Shown: piece after piece, positions 7,662-16,063 of the stretch
Layout: every line of letters starts with the position of its first letter
Numbering within the stretch: the stretch's first letter is position 1
Source of the DNA: Nonomuraea thailandensis
GTDB taxonomy: Bacteria; Actinomycetota; Actinomycetes; Streptosporangiales; Streptosporangiaceae
Length of the DNA: 64,000 nt
Reading direction: 5' to 3'
Assembly (NCBI RefSeq): GCF_024172165.1
Contig: NZ_JAMZEB010000002.1
Coordinates: 11,053,001-11,117,000, forward strand
Position numbers and translations under genes: made by a program
The notes under the pieces: generated by a model
What the model was told of the DNA's origin: nothing
Databases searched by the model: none
The model's input: only the letters and a program-made list of their open reading frames with translations

Positions 7662-8714
7662 ATGACGTTCTCATGGCCGTGGGCGCTGCTGTCGGTCCTG
7701 ATCATCCCGCTGATCTTCGCGATTCGCTGGTGGGCGCGGCGCCGCCGCCGGCGGGCCGCCGTGCGGGTCACCTCGATCGCGCTCGTCCGCACCGCCCTGC
7801 CCGGCCGGACGCGCTGGACCCGCGTGGTCCCCCCGGCGCTGCTCGTCGCCGGGCTCGCGCTGCTCGCGGTCGGAGCCGCGCGGCCGCAGGCGTCGGTGCC
7901 GGTGTCGCAGACGTCGGCGACGATCCTGCTCGCGCTCGACACCTCCGGCTCCATGTGCTCCACGGACGTCGACCCCAACCGCCTCACCGCCGCCAGGAAG
8001 GCCGCCGCGGACTTCATCGAGTCGCAGCGGGACGGGCCGCGCATCGGCCTGGTCACCTTCGCGGGCACCGCCGGCCTGCTCGTCCCGCCCACCGACGACA
8101 CCGACGCGCTGATCGAGGCGCTGGACAACCTCACCACGTACCGCGGCACCGCGATCGGACAGGCCGTGCTCGCCTCGATCGACGCGATCTCGGACGTGGA
8201 CCCGTCGGTTCCCCCTACCGGGGCGACCCCCACCGGCGAGGCCGGCGAGGGCTACGCGAGCGCCGCCATCGTCGTGCTCACCGACGGCGCCAACACCCAG
8301 GGCGTGGACCCGCAGACCGCCGCCCAGGAGGCGGCCGCGCGCCGCCTGCGCGTCTTCACCATCGGCTTCGGCACCACGAATCCGGCCCCGATGGTCTGCG
8401 ACAGCTCCCAGGTCGACGGCGGCTGGGGCGGCTGGGGCCGCGGGCGCGGCGGATTCGACCGGGGCGGCCGCAACGTGCGCCTGATCGACGAGCCCGCGCT
8501 CAAGCGGATCGCCCAGACCACCGGCGGCTCCTACCACCGCGCCGAGAACGCCGTCCAGCTCCAGACCGCGCTCAACTCCCTGCCCGGCAGCTTCACCGTC
8601 GTCCGGCAGCAGGTCGACACCGCCGCCGCGTTCGCCGCCGGCGGCGCGGTCCTCATCACCGCGGCCCTGTCACTCTCCCTGTGGTGGAACCGGCCACGCA
8701 CCCCGGCCCGCTGA
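7662..8714 (+). CDS. VWA-domain membrane protein (BatA/BatB-like)
   Basis: The 350-aa protein repeats the layout of its neighbour: an N-terminal FSWPWALL helix with a basic RRRRR cluster, a second helix, a VWA domain with MIDAS DTSGS, Thr in YRGTAIG and Asp in LTDGAN, and a C-terminal helix. A Gly/Trp/Arg-rich insertion (about residues 250-270) is unusual for the family. It starts directly after the stop of the upstream VWA gene, so the two probably form a membrane pair serviced by MoxR. Confidence 0.88.
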   Translation: MTFSWPWALLSVLIIPLIFAIRWWARRRRRRAAVRVTSIALVRTALPGRTRWTRVVPPALLVAGLALLAVGAARPQASVPVSQTSATILLALDTSGSMCSTDVDPNRLTAARKAAADFIESQRDGPRIGLVTFAGTAGLLVPPTDDTDALIEALDNLTTYRGTAIGQAVLASIDAISDVDPSVPPTGATPTGEAGEGYASAAIVVLTDGANTQGVDPQTAAQEAAARRLRVFTIGFGTTNPAPMVCDSSQVDGGWGGWGRGRGGFDRGGRNVRLIDEPALKRIAQTTGGSYHRAENAVQLQTALNSLPGSFTVVRQQVDTAAAFAAGGAVLITAALSLSLWWNRPRTPAR

Positions 8715-8886
8715 CCCTTGCTAAGCTCCACGACGTGGGTATCGCTGTCACCGAATAGTTCCAGGTGTGCCGTTTCACGGCGTAGCCGCACCGGCCGAGG
8801 CCGCTGCGGCCGGATCGCCGTACCGGCACGGAAGCGCCCTTGCGACCCCTGCGGTCGCGAAGTCCCGCTACCTGGAGACCCACTTC

Positions 8887-10245
8887 GTGAACACCCACTC
8901 CGAGGCACGCGCCGGCGTGCCCGCGGGGCGCCGGATGACGGCCCTCGCGCTCCTCTCCCTCCTGCAGTTCCTCATCGCCATCGACGTCACCGTCGTCAAC
9001 GTGGCGCTGCCGGCCATCGGCGCGCGGTTCGACGCCCCGGTCACCTCCCTGTCCTGGGTCGTCACCGGCTACACCCTGGTCGGCGGTGGGCTGCTGCTGC
9101 TCGGCGGCAGGGTCACCGACCTGCTCGGCCGGCGCAGGATGTTCCTGCTCGGCGCCGCCCTGTTCGCGCTGGCCTCGCTGGCCGCCGGGCTGGCGCCCAG
9201 CCTGCCCGCGCTGGTCGCCGCCCGCTTCGCCCAGGGCGCGGGTGAGGCGCTGGCCTCGCCCGCCGCGATGTCGCTGATCGCGCTGCTCTTCCCCGAGCCC
9301 GCGGAACGGGCCAGGGCGCTGGGCATCTGGGGCGCCATCTCCTCCGGAGGACTCGTGGCCGGCGTGCTGCTGTCGGGAGTCATCACCGAGCTGCTGCACT
9401 GGCGCTGGATCTTCGGCATCAACGTGCCGCTCGCCGCCGCCGTGCTGCTGATCACCCCGAAGCTGGTGCCGGCCGACCGGCCGGCCGCCCGCGCCGGGCG
9501 GCTGGACCTGCCGGGCGCCGCGCTGCTGACGGCCGGCCCGCTCAGCCTCGTGTACGGCGTGCTGGAGGCGAGGCCCGCGGCCGTGGTGGCGGGCGTGCTG
9601 CTGCTGGCCGCCTTCGTGATCGTCGAGGCTCGGACCGGGAACCCGCTCGTCCCGCTGTCGTTCTTCCGCCACCGCGTCAGGGCCGTGGCCAACGCCGTGA
9701 CCGTGCTGCTGAGCGCGGCGCTGTCCACCGCGTTCTTCCTGCTCACGCTCTATCTGCAGGACGTGCTGGGGTTCGGCCCGATGCGGGCAGGGCTGGCCTT
9801 CCTGCCGTTCTGCGCGGCGCTGTTCCTGGCCGTCTCCCAGGTGTCCAGGCTCATCGGCGCCCTCGGCGTGCGGCGCACCGCGCTGGTGGGGCTGGCGTGC
9901 ACGGCGGCGGGTCTCGGCTGGCTGGCGCGCCTGCCCGACCAGGGCACGTACGCCGTGGACGTGCTGCCGGGCATGGCCGGCATCGCGGCCGGGATGGGCC
10001 TCGGCCTGATCGCCCTGCAGAACGCCGCGCTGCACGGCGTCACCGACAGCGACGCAGGAGCCGCGGCGGGCGTGCAGCGCTCGGTGGACCAGCTCGGTGG
10101 CGCGCTCGGGCTCGCGGTCCTGGTGGGCGTGGCCGCCGGCACCGCGGGGGTCGGCGGCTTCCGCGCCGCCTTCCTCTACGCGTTGGCCGGGGTGGCGATG
10201 GCAGCCGCCGGTCTGCTGCTCGCGGGGCGTGACGAAACGTCATGA
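8887..10245 (+). CDS. MFS efflux transporter, DHA2 type
   Basis: From GTG 8887 the protein has 452 residues with many predicted membrane helices. It has the DHA2-type first helix ending IDVTVVNVALP, motif A-like GGRVTDLLGRRRMF and the drug-efflux motif C region. Such proteins export drugs in exchange for protons. The ORF is open further upstream to 8767, but the extra 40 residues are low-complexity; GTG 8887 has GGAG about 9 nt before it, and ATG 8935 is a further alternative. It ends at a strong shared terminator. Confidence 0.85.
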   Translation: MNTHSEARAGVPAGRRMTALALLSLLQFLIAIDVTVVNVALPAIGARFDAPVTSLSWVVTGYTLVGGGLLLLGGRVTDLLGRRRMFLLGAALFALASLAAGLAPSLPALVAARFAQGAGEALASPAAMSLIALLFPEPAERARALGIWGAISSGGLVAGVLLSGVITELLHWRWIFGINVPLAAAVLLITPKLVPADRPAARAGRLDLPGAALLTAGPLSLVYGVLEARPAAVVAGVLLLAAFVIVEARTGNPLVPLSFFRHRVRAVANAVTVLLSAALSTAFFLLTLYLQDVLGFGPMRAGLAFLPFCAALFLAVSQVSRLIGALGVRRTALVGLACTAAGLGWLARLPDQGTYAVDVLPGMAGIAAGMGLGLIALQNAALHGVTDSDAGAAAGVQRSVDQLGGALGLAVLVGVAAGTAGVGGFRAAFLYALAGVAMAAAGLLLAGRDETS

Positions 10246-10249
10246 GTGA

Positions 10250-10288
10250 ACGGGGCCGCACCGCCCGGCCATGGCGGTGCGGCCCCGT
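10250..10288. terminator. bidirectional hairpin terminator
   Basis: A 16-bp perfect stem, ACGGGGCCGCACCGCC (10250-10265) with GGCGGTGCGGCCCCGT (10273-10288), encloses a 7-nt loop between the convergent MFS and cytochrome b genes. Confidence 0.85.
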
Positions 10289-10294
10289 CCCGCG

Positions 10295-11671
10295 TCACCG
10301 GCGCCCGGTGATCGCCGGCTCCCGCGGCTCCAGCACCTCGTGGAAGCCGCCGTCCGCCGACCGCGTGATGATCCCCGTCTCCACGCCGTGCTCGGCCACG
10401 TGGCGGTCCGACTGCTGCAGCCCGAGGCAGATCCACCGGGTGACGGCGAAGGCGACGACCGGGCCGATGACCACGGCGTACCTGAAGAACACCGTCACCG
10501 TGTTGACGTTGAGGTCGAACTGGTGGGCGAGCTGGTCGTTGGCCGCCGCCGCCCACAGCAGGCCGTAGAACGCGACCCCGGCGGCCGCGATGGCCGTCTT
10601 CACCGGCGTGTCACGCGGCCGGTCGAGCACGTCACGGGCGGCCGTCTCGCGGGCCATGCGGCTCGCGGTCTTGGGCCGGCCCAGCGCGTCGCGGCGCCCG
10701 CGCCACCTCAGGACCAGCCGCTCGGCCGTCGGGTAGGCGGCCAGGGCGGTGAAGAACACCCCGGGGATCACCAGAGTCGGGACGAGGACCGCGAGGCTGA
10801 GCGTGTAGTCGCCGAGCGTGAGCTCCCACCCCGGCATGATGCGCAGCGCGCCGTCGAGGAAGCCCATGTACCAGTCGGGGACCGAGCCCGCCGAGATCTG
10901 CGTCGGCTTGGCCGGGCCGTACAGCCAGATCGGGGCGATCTGGAACCCGAACCCGAGGATGATCAGCATGCCGACCGTCGCGGTCGCCATCATCGGGCGG
11001 GCGCTGCGCCGCCCCGGCAGCGTGGCGACGAAGCGCGAGTGGCCGTTGCGCCGCACCAGCAGCTCGCGGCCGATCAGCAGGGCCGCCATGACGGCCGGGA
11101 TGATCAGGTGCCCCGCGTACAGGACGGGGATGATCTGGTCACCGGGGAAGCCGGGGCCGAACAGCAGCGACGTCGCCCACGAGCCCACCACCGGGATCGA
11201 CTGCGCTACCGACAGCATCAGCCACAGGCTGCCGCCCGACAGCATGTCGTCGGGCAGGGCGTTGCCGGTCTCGCCCGCGGCCATGCCGAGTGCGAGCAGC
11301 GTCACCCAGATCAGCCACTGCGCGGTGCGCGGCCGGCGGAACGCGCCGGTGAGGAACATGCGCAGCAGTTGCAGCACGACGGCCGCCACGAAGACGAGCG
11401 CCGCCCAGTGGTGCATCTGCCGGATGAGCAGACCGCCGCGCACCTCCAGGCTGAGGCGCATGGTCGAGTCGTAGGCCTCGCTGACGAGGAGCCCGCGCAG
11501 CGGCCCGTACGAGCCGTCGTAGGTCACCTGCGACATGCTCGGGTCGTAGACCAGCATCAGCAGCGCGCCGGTCACCAGCAGGACGACGAACGACCAGACG
11601 GCGATCTCGGCGAACATGAACGACCAATGCGAGAACTGGAAAGTACGGCGTTTGGCCGACAACGAGCGCAT
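10295..11671 (-). CDS. solitary cytochrome b of bc/b6f type with altered heme ligands
   Basis: The 458-aa protein matches actinobacterial QcrB from the N-terminal helices (RRTFQFSHWSFMFAEIAVW) through the quinol-site motif PDWYMGFLDG to the C-terminal helices. The helix B histidine is present in QMHHWAAL (His87), but its partner 14 residues later is Gln101 (codon at 11369-11371). In helix D, YAGHLIIP keeps the first His, but the residue 15 on is Glu (GREL). The pair expected to ligate the second heme is therefore missing. No qcrA, qcrC or cytochrome oxidase gene is nearby. ATG 11671 is chosen for its AGGGGG upstream. It is probably a specialised paralogue rather than the respiratory subunit. 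Confidence 0.82.
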   Translation of the reverse strand: MRSLSAKRRTFQFSHWSFMFAEIAVWSFVVLLVTGALLMLVYDPSMSQVTYDGSYGPLRGLLVSEAYDSTMRLSLEVRGGLLIRQMHHWAALVFVAAVVLQLLRMFLTGAFRRPRTAQWLIWVTLLALGMAAGETGNALPDDMLSGGSLWLMLSVAQSIPVVGSWATSLLFGPGFPGDQIIPVLYAGHLIIPAVMAALLIGRELLVRRNGHSRFVATLPGRRSARPMMATATVGMLIILGFGFQIAPIWLYGPAKPTQISAGSVPDWYMGFLDGALRIMPGWELTLGDYTLSLAVLVPTLVIPGVFFTALAAYPTAERLVLRWRGRRDALGRPKTASRMARETAARDVLDRPRDTPVKTAIAAAGVAFYGLLWAAAANDQLAHQFDLNVNTVTVFFRYAVVIGPVVAFAVTRWICLGLQQSDRHVAEHGVETGIITRSADGGFHEVLEPREPAITGRR

Positions 11672-11768
11672 CCTGGGCCCCCTTACCTTGCCTACACAGA
11701 AGACGCGCCCGGGGCCCGGAGTGTGACGTGGATGTGGCGCCCGCCGACGGTGAGACACGTCACTTCCT

Positions 11769-11796
11769 GAGGGCGGGCGTGACCACGCCCGCCCTC
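11769..11796 (-). terminator. hairpin terminator after the CU044_5270-like gene
   Basis: GAGGGCGGGCGTG (11769-11781) and CACGCCCGCCCTC (11784-11796) form a near-continuous stem just beyond the stop of the gene ending at 11804. The remaining intergenic DNA up to the cytochrome b start holds no other gene. Confidence 0.75.
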
Positions 11797-11803
11797 ACGC
11801 CGT

Positions 11804-12817
11804 TCAGTACCGGCCCGAGCAGCCCCGGCAGCCGGACGGCGGCACCGGCCGGGCATCGGTCCAGCCCCTGCTCACGATGACGGTGACCACGTGCGGGATC
11901 TCCTCGGCCACCTGCCGCACCGCTCGCAACGCGCCGCTGCCGGGGTCGATGACGAGCTGGACGCGTACGACGCCGCGCGTCGGCAGCTCCAGCGTCACCG
12001 CCCGGCGGCCGGCCGGATCGCGGACGTCGCCGCGCACGCCGATCCCGGGCAGCCCGGCCAGCAGGCGATAGGCCGCCGCCTGGGTGCCCGGGGTGACGGG
12101 GAACTCCACGACGAGCCGGCGGGCGGCCTGCGCCAGCCACTCCTCCGGGGGCGCGCCCGCGGTGTCCTGGGCGTGTTCGAGCAGCTCCCTCCTGAGCGCG
12201 GCCGGCTCCCTGGGCAGCGCGAGCAGCTCCGGCAGCGTCGCCGTCCAGCCGGGCGCCACCGCCAGCGGGCGGTCCATCGAGCGGCCCGCGTACGCGGGCA
12301 GGCCGGGGTCGCAGCCGCGGGCCGGGCAGAGCCGGGGGGAGCCGGCGCGCCGCCACGCCTCGGCGGCCTCGGCGTCGTACGGCTCGGCCGAGACGGCTTC
12401 GTGCCAGGTGTACCAGTCGCGATCCCGCCCGAAGGCGATCACGTCCCGGCTGCGTTCCTCGACGAGGTAACCGCCGTCGCCCTTGGTCCTGGCGATCTGC
12501 TCGGTGTCCTGCCGCCAGTAGCGCAGGACGGTGTGCGGCTGCGCCGCCAGCCTGTCGGCCGCCGCCTCCAGCAGTTGCCGGGGCGTGGTGGCGACCGGGG
12601 CGGGCGCGGGCGGCGGCAGCAGGACCGCGACCGCGCCGATCACGAGGATCACGGCGGCCGCGGCCAGCGCCATGCCCTTCCACCCGCCCAGCGGCCGGCG
12701 GCGCCGGGCCGGGGAGGCGGCGCGCTGGGCGAGCCGGGCGCGCACGGCGGCCACCTGCTCAGGCGCGGGCGGCGGGACGTCCGGCATCACCCGGTCGATG
12801 AACTCGAACTCCCTCAT
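11804..12817 (-). CDS. CU044_5270-type membrane protein coupled to ECF sigma factor
   Basis: The 337-aa protein has a cytoplasmic N-terminus of about 45 residues, one transmembrane helix (about 48-68) and a long extracytoplasmic domain containing RYWRQDTEQI and two Cys in LCPARGCD. The pattern is typical of the actinobacterial CU044_5270 family that accompanies ECF sigma factors. Its ATG (12817) overlaps the sigma-factor stop (TGATG), so the two are translated together; an anti-sigma or signal-sensing role is inferred from this pairing. Confidence 0.75.
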   Translation of the reverse strand: MREFEFIDRVMPDVPPPAPEQVAAVRARLAQRAASPARRRRPLGGWKGMALAAAAVILVIGAVAVLLPPPAPAPVATTPRQLLEAAADRLAAQPHTVLRYWRQDTEQIARTKGDGGYLVEERSRDVIAFGRDRDWYTWHEAVSAEPYDAEAAEAWRRAGSPRLCPARGCDPGLPAYAGRSMDRPLAVAPGWTATLPELLALPREPAALRRELLEHAQDTAGAPPEEWLAQAARRLVVEFPVTPGTQAAAYRLLAGLPGIGVRGDVRDPAGRRAVTLELPTRGVVRVQLVIDPGSGALRAVRQVAEEIPHVVTVIVSRGWTDARPVPPSGCRGCSGRY

Positions 12818-13329
12818 CACGCCTCCACTCCCAGCGTCGCGCGCAGCTTGGCCCTGGCCCTGTTCAGCCGCGAGGCGACCGTTCCCTCGGCGATCCCCAA
12901 GGCGGTGGCCACCTCCGCGTAGTTCAGCCCGCCGTACGCGACCAGCAGCACCACGTCCCGCTCCCCGGCCGAGAGCCCGGCCAGCGCCTCGGCCAGCCGT
13001 CCCACCGTCACTTCGGCGGTCAGCCGGTCGACCAGCCGATCGTGGGAGCCGTCGTCGTCGGGTGGTGGCCCGCTCCTGGCCAGCGCCCGGTAGCGGCGCA
13101 GCTCCGCGCGCCGGTGCCGGCCGATCAGGTTGGTGGCGATGCCGTACAGCCAGGGTCTGACCGCGCCGTACGACGGGTCGAACGCCGCGCGCCGGTCGAA
13201 GGCGATCAGGAAGGTCTCGGCCGCGAGATCCTCCGCCACGTCGAGACCGACCCGGCGGCCGAGATAGCGGCGGATCTCCTCGTAGTGGGCGTCGAAGACC
13301 GCTTCGAACGTGTCAGGGGCAAGGATCAC
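12817..13329 (-). CDS. ECF RNA polymerase sigma factor
   Basis: A 170-aa group 4 sigma factor. Region 2 runs from about residue 8 to 75 (HYEEIRRYLGRRVG, AEDLAAETFLIAF, WLYGIATNL) and region 4 from about 112 to 165 (LSAGERDVVLLVAYGGLNY, then EVATALGIAEGTVASRLNRA). It directs RNA polymerase to a specific promoter set. It is coupled to the downstream CU044_5270-type gene, its probable regulator. Confidence 0.92.
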   Translation of the reverse strand: MILAPDTFEAVFDAHYEEIRRYLGRRVGLDVAEDLAAETFLIAFDRRAAFDPSYGAVRPWLYGIATNLIGRHRRAELRRYRALARSGPPPDDDGSHDRLVDRLTAEVTVGRLAEALAGLSAGERDVVLLVAYGGLNYAEVATALGIAEGTVASRLNRARAKLRATLGVEA

Positions 13330-13395
13330 TCAGGGGCTCCCGGATGAGAAGGACATCCGTACTTGCCCGCTGGGAGCCCGGCCTTCCGCGAAATT

Positions 13396-13417
13396 CCGCC
13401 CGGATCACTCCGGGCGG
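13396..13417 (-). terminator. hairpin overlapping the 3' end of the S4 gene
   Basis: CCGCCCGGA (13396-13404) and TCCGGGCGG (13409-13417) pair around a TCAC loop at the stop codon of the S4-domain gene. Confidence 0.55.
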
Positions 13418-13809
13418 GCCCGCCCCTCCGCCGCCGAGCGGCCGAACAGCTTGTCGAGGCTGCGGCGCTCGCGTTTGGTGGGGCGGCCCGCGCCGCGAGC
13501 GCGGACGGCCACCTGCACCGTCTCCTCACGCGGCGGAGGCGGCGGGCTCTTGTCGACGTAGCACTCGGCGGCCACGGCGGCGCCGACGCGCTTGGTGATG
13601 ATCCGGGAGACGACCACGATGCGCTCGCGGCCCTCGTGCCGGAGCCTGACCTCGTCACCGGCCCGTACGGCGTGCGCGGGCTTGACCCGCACCCCGTTGA
13701 CCCGGACGTGCCCGCCCCGGCAGGCGTCGGACGCGATCGAGCGCGTCCTGGTGAGCCGCACCGACCAGATCCAGCTGTCCACCCGCGCGCTCACCTGCTC
13801 ACCTGTCAT
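13405..13809 (-). CDS. S4-domain RNA-binding protein (Hsp15-like)
   Basis: The 134-aa protein begins with an S4 domain, VDSWIWSVRLTRTRS, followed by ACRGGHVRVNGVRVKPAH, and ends with a basic tail (GRPTKRERRSLDKLFGR). Small S4 proteins of this type bind structured RNA; E. coli Hsp15 acts on stalled 50S subunits. The frame is open upstream to 14004, but those residues are low-complexity repeats antisense to the tail of the neighbouring gene, so ATG 13809 is used. Confidence 0.82.
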   Translation of the reverse strand: MTGEQVSARVDSWIWSVRLTRTRSIASDACRGGHVRVNGVRVKPAHAVRAGDEVRLRHEGRERIVVVSRIITKRVGAAVAAECYVDKSPPPPPREETVQVAVRARGAGRPTKRERRSLDKLFGRSAAEGRARPE

Positions 13810-13892
13810 CCCGCCACTGTACTGAAACGCGGGATCGCCGTTCGCTTCGATGAGCGCGCCACCTGCCGGGCCGGACGGGGTGCCGGCGTTCC

Positions 13893-15911
13893 CTAGCCCG
13901 CGGACGCCGACGGGCTCGGGGTCGCCGACGGGCTCGGGGTCCCTGACTGGCTCGGCGTCCCTGACGGGCTCGGGGTCGCCGCGGGCCCGAAGAAGGACTT
14001 CCATCCGGTGCCGACGGCCGTGGCCGGGCCGAACTTGTTGCCGCCCCTGCCGTTCCAGACCTGAAGGGCGCCGGTCCCGGCGTGGACGGCTGCCAGGTCG
14101 CTCCTGCCGTCCCCGTCGACGTCCCCGGGGGACATCAGCGAGCCCGCGTACTGCTCCCAGCCGGGGCCGACCTCGGCGGCGCCGGTGAAGTTGTTCGCAC
14201 CCCTGCCGTTCCAGACGTGCAGCGTGTGGGTGTCCTTCCTGACGGCGAGCAGGTCGCCGATGCCGTCACCGTTGAAGTCGCCCGCGACCGGCCGGGAGAA
14301 GGCGGGCCAGCCGCCGCCGACCGGGGTGGCCGGGCCGAACCCGTTGGCGCCCTTGCCGTTCCAGATGTACAGCGTGCCGGTCGCGGCGTTCACGGCCCCC
14401 AGGTCGGTACGGCCGTCCTCGTTGACGTCCCCCAGCGACACCAGCGAGCCGGCGTACGGCGCCCAGCCGGGCCCGAGCTCGATGGCCGGGCCGAACGTGT
14501 TGCCGCCTGCGCCGTTCCAGACGTGCAGCTTGTGGGTGTCCTTCCTGACGGCGAGCAGGTCGCTGAGGCCGTCGCCGTTGAAGTCGCCGGCGACGGGCCG
14601 GGAGAAGCCGCTCCACGCGCCCTCGACGGCGACGGGCGGGCCGAACGTGTTGCCGCCCTCGCCGTTCCAGATGGTGAGCGTGCCGGTGGCGGTGGAGAAG
14701 AGGTCGCCCACACCGTCGGCGTCGAAGTCGGGCGTGGCCGACATGCCCATCCCGGCGCGGTGCGGGTTCTGCGCGTGGGTGAGGGTCTCCCAGCCCAGGA
14801 AGTGCGACACCCCGGTGGGGCGTTTCTGCTCCACCCACTGCTTGGCGTACGGGATGTCGTCGTAGCCGAGGCGGTGGTGCAGCGCGTTGTAGCCGACCTC
14901 GAAGTGGTCGCCCAGGTCGGCCTTGATCTTCCCGCCGCACAGCCACGACGGCACCGTCCCGCCCAGCTGGTAGCGGGCGTGGAAGTTCATCGCGAACCGC
15001 AGCCGGTGCTTGGCCTTGGAGGACAGGTCCACGCCCTGGTGGCCGGCCGTCTCCGCGACGTGCGCGATGGCCGCCAGGCCCCAGCCGGTGTGCCAGAAGT
15101 CGCGGCAGGTCTCCTGGGTCAGCCCGTCCACGAACGTGGTCTGGCCCTGCCAGTAGTCGATGATCTCGGCCTTGGTGTCGTGCTTGCTGTTCGGCGCCGC
15201 CTTGGGCACCGAGCCGTCCGTCTTCAGGTAGACGTAGGCGGGCAGCCTGCCGCGCCAGGTCGAGACCGCCCGGTCGAACGAGGCCCGGTCGTCCAGGTGC
15301 ACGGCGATGCCGATGGCGGCGTCCGTCATGATCAGTTCCCAGTTGCCGTTGTTGTTCGGCGCGCCGGCGATCACGGTCGGCAGGTAGACGGTGCGCAGCT
15401 TGCCGGCGAACCGGCCGGCCTGGGCCCAGCCGGTGTAGGTGTGCTTGATGAGCTCGGCGGCGCGGGAGAAGTTCGCGCCGGCCCAGCCGGTCTGCAGCGG
15501 CGCGTTGCTCCCGGTGTGCTTCGTGATCACGGCCGACCAGGCGTCCATGATCTGGATCGCCTTCTTCGCGTAGCGGGCGTCCTTGGTCAGGTACCACTGC
15601 AGGGCGTGCGTGTAGGCCGCCATGGCGTCCTCGCGCTCGTCGGAGCAGCCGTGGTCGGGGTTCGACGTCGGGCCGCACTCCACGACGGAGCGGGGGGTGG
15701 GGGTGTAGGACAGCGAGGCGAAGGAGTGGCGTTGCAGCTTCCGCCAGGCCGCCCGCCACGGCTCCCTGTCCAGGTTGGCCCGGACGAAGTCGAGCTGGGC
15801 GCGGCTGACCAGCACGCCGGGGTGCTTGAACACGGCCGCCTGCGCGGGCTGCGGGACGGACAAGAAAGCGGCCGCGAGCACGACGACGGCCGCGGAACGG
15901 GCTGGACGCAC
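13893..15911 (-). CDS. secreted alginate-lyase-fold protein with five FG-GAP/VCBS repeats
   Basis: The 672-aa protein has a signal peptide (cleavage near AQA, residue 26). An alpha-helical polysaccharide-lyase domain follows to about residue 390, with NGNWE, HDTKAEIIDYWQGQTTF and GWGLAAIAH motifs of the alginate lyase family. Then come five repeats with calcium-loop motifs DFDADG, DFNGDG, DVNEDG, DFNGDG and DVDGDG, each with an IWNG/VWNG strand. The Ser/Thr/Pro tail (residues about 645-672) is low complexity and may be glycosylated. It probably cleaves an acidic polysaccharide outside the cell, with the repeats binding carbohydrate or surface. The start is GTG 15911 behind GGAGG. Confidence 0.85.
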   Translation of the reverse strand: MRPARSAAVVVLAAAFLSVPQPAQAAVFKHPGVLVSRAQLDFVRANLDREPWRAAWRKLQRHSFASLSYTPTPRSVVECGPTSNPDHGCSDEREDAMAAYTHALQWYLTKDARYAKKAIQIMDAWSAVITKHTGSNAPLQTGWAGANFSRAAELIKHTYTGWAQAGRFAGKLRTVYLPTVIAGAPNNNGNWELIMTDAAIGIAVHLDDRASFDRAVSTWRGRLPAYVYLKTDGSVPKAAPNSKHDTKAEIIDYWQGQTTFVDGLTQETCRDFWHTGWGLAAIAHVAETAGHQGVDLSSKAKHRLRFAMNFHARYQLGGTVPSWLCGGKIKADLGDHFEVGYNALHHRLGYDDIPYAKQWVEQKRPTGVSHFLGWETLTHAQNPHRAGMGMSATPDFDADGVGDLFSTATGTLTIWNGEGGNTFGPPVAVEGAWSGFSRPVAGDFNGDGLSDLLAVRKDTHKLHVWNGAGGNTFGPAIELGPGWAPYAGSLVSLGDVNEDGRTDLGAVNAATGTLYIWNGKGANGFGPATPVGGGWPAFSRPVAGDFNGDGIGDLLAVRKDTHTLHVWNGRGANNFTGAAEVGPGWEQYAGSLMSPGDVDGDGRSDLAAVHAGTGALQVWNGRGGNKFGPATAVGTGWKSFFGPAATPSPSGTPSQSGTPSPSATPSPSASAG

Positions 15912-15938
15912 GGGTTTCCCTCCAGAGACAGGACGCCC

Positions 15939-15967
15939 ATTCCGCCAGCCGCCGCAGGGGCTGTCAA
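15939..15967 (-). promoter_or_regulatory. sigma-A-like promoter of the lyase gene
   Basis: Reading the minus strand, TTGACA (15967-15962), 17 bp, then CGGAAT (15944-15939) lie just upstream of the GGAGG and GTG of the secreted lyase gene. Confidence 0.55.
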
Positions 15968-15973
15968 CAGAAT

Positions 15974-16038
15974 CCGGACATACCCGCCGCCGGACATACC
16001 CGCCGCATACCAGGCCGGGAACATACCGGCGATATACC
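15974..16038. repeat. phased ATACC direct repeats upstream of the AfsR-like gene
   Basis: ATACC recurs at 15980, 15996, 16007, 16023 and 16034, giving spacings of 16, 11, 16 and 11 bp. The first part is an exact tandem 16-mer, CCGGACATACCCGCCG (15974-15989 and 15990-16005). SARP-type regulators bind short direct repeats with helical phasing, and this cluster lies 26 bp before an AfsR/SARP gene and beside the divergent lyase promoter, so autoregulation or control of the lyase gene is plausible. Confidence 0.5.
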
Positions 16039-16063
16039 GCTCCTTCATAGGCTTCCTCCCCTG

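Noticed and set aside
10295..11671. respiratory cytochrome bc1 operon
   Set aside because: No qcrA, qcrC or oxidase genes adjoin, and heme ligands are missing, so it was not called the housekeeping qcrB.
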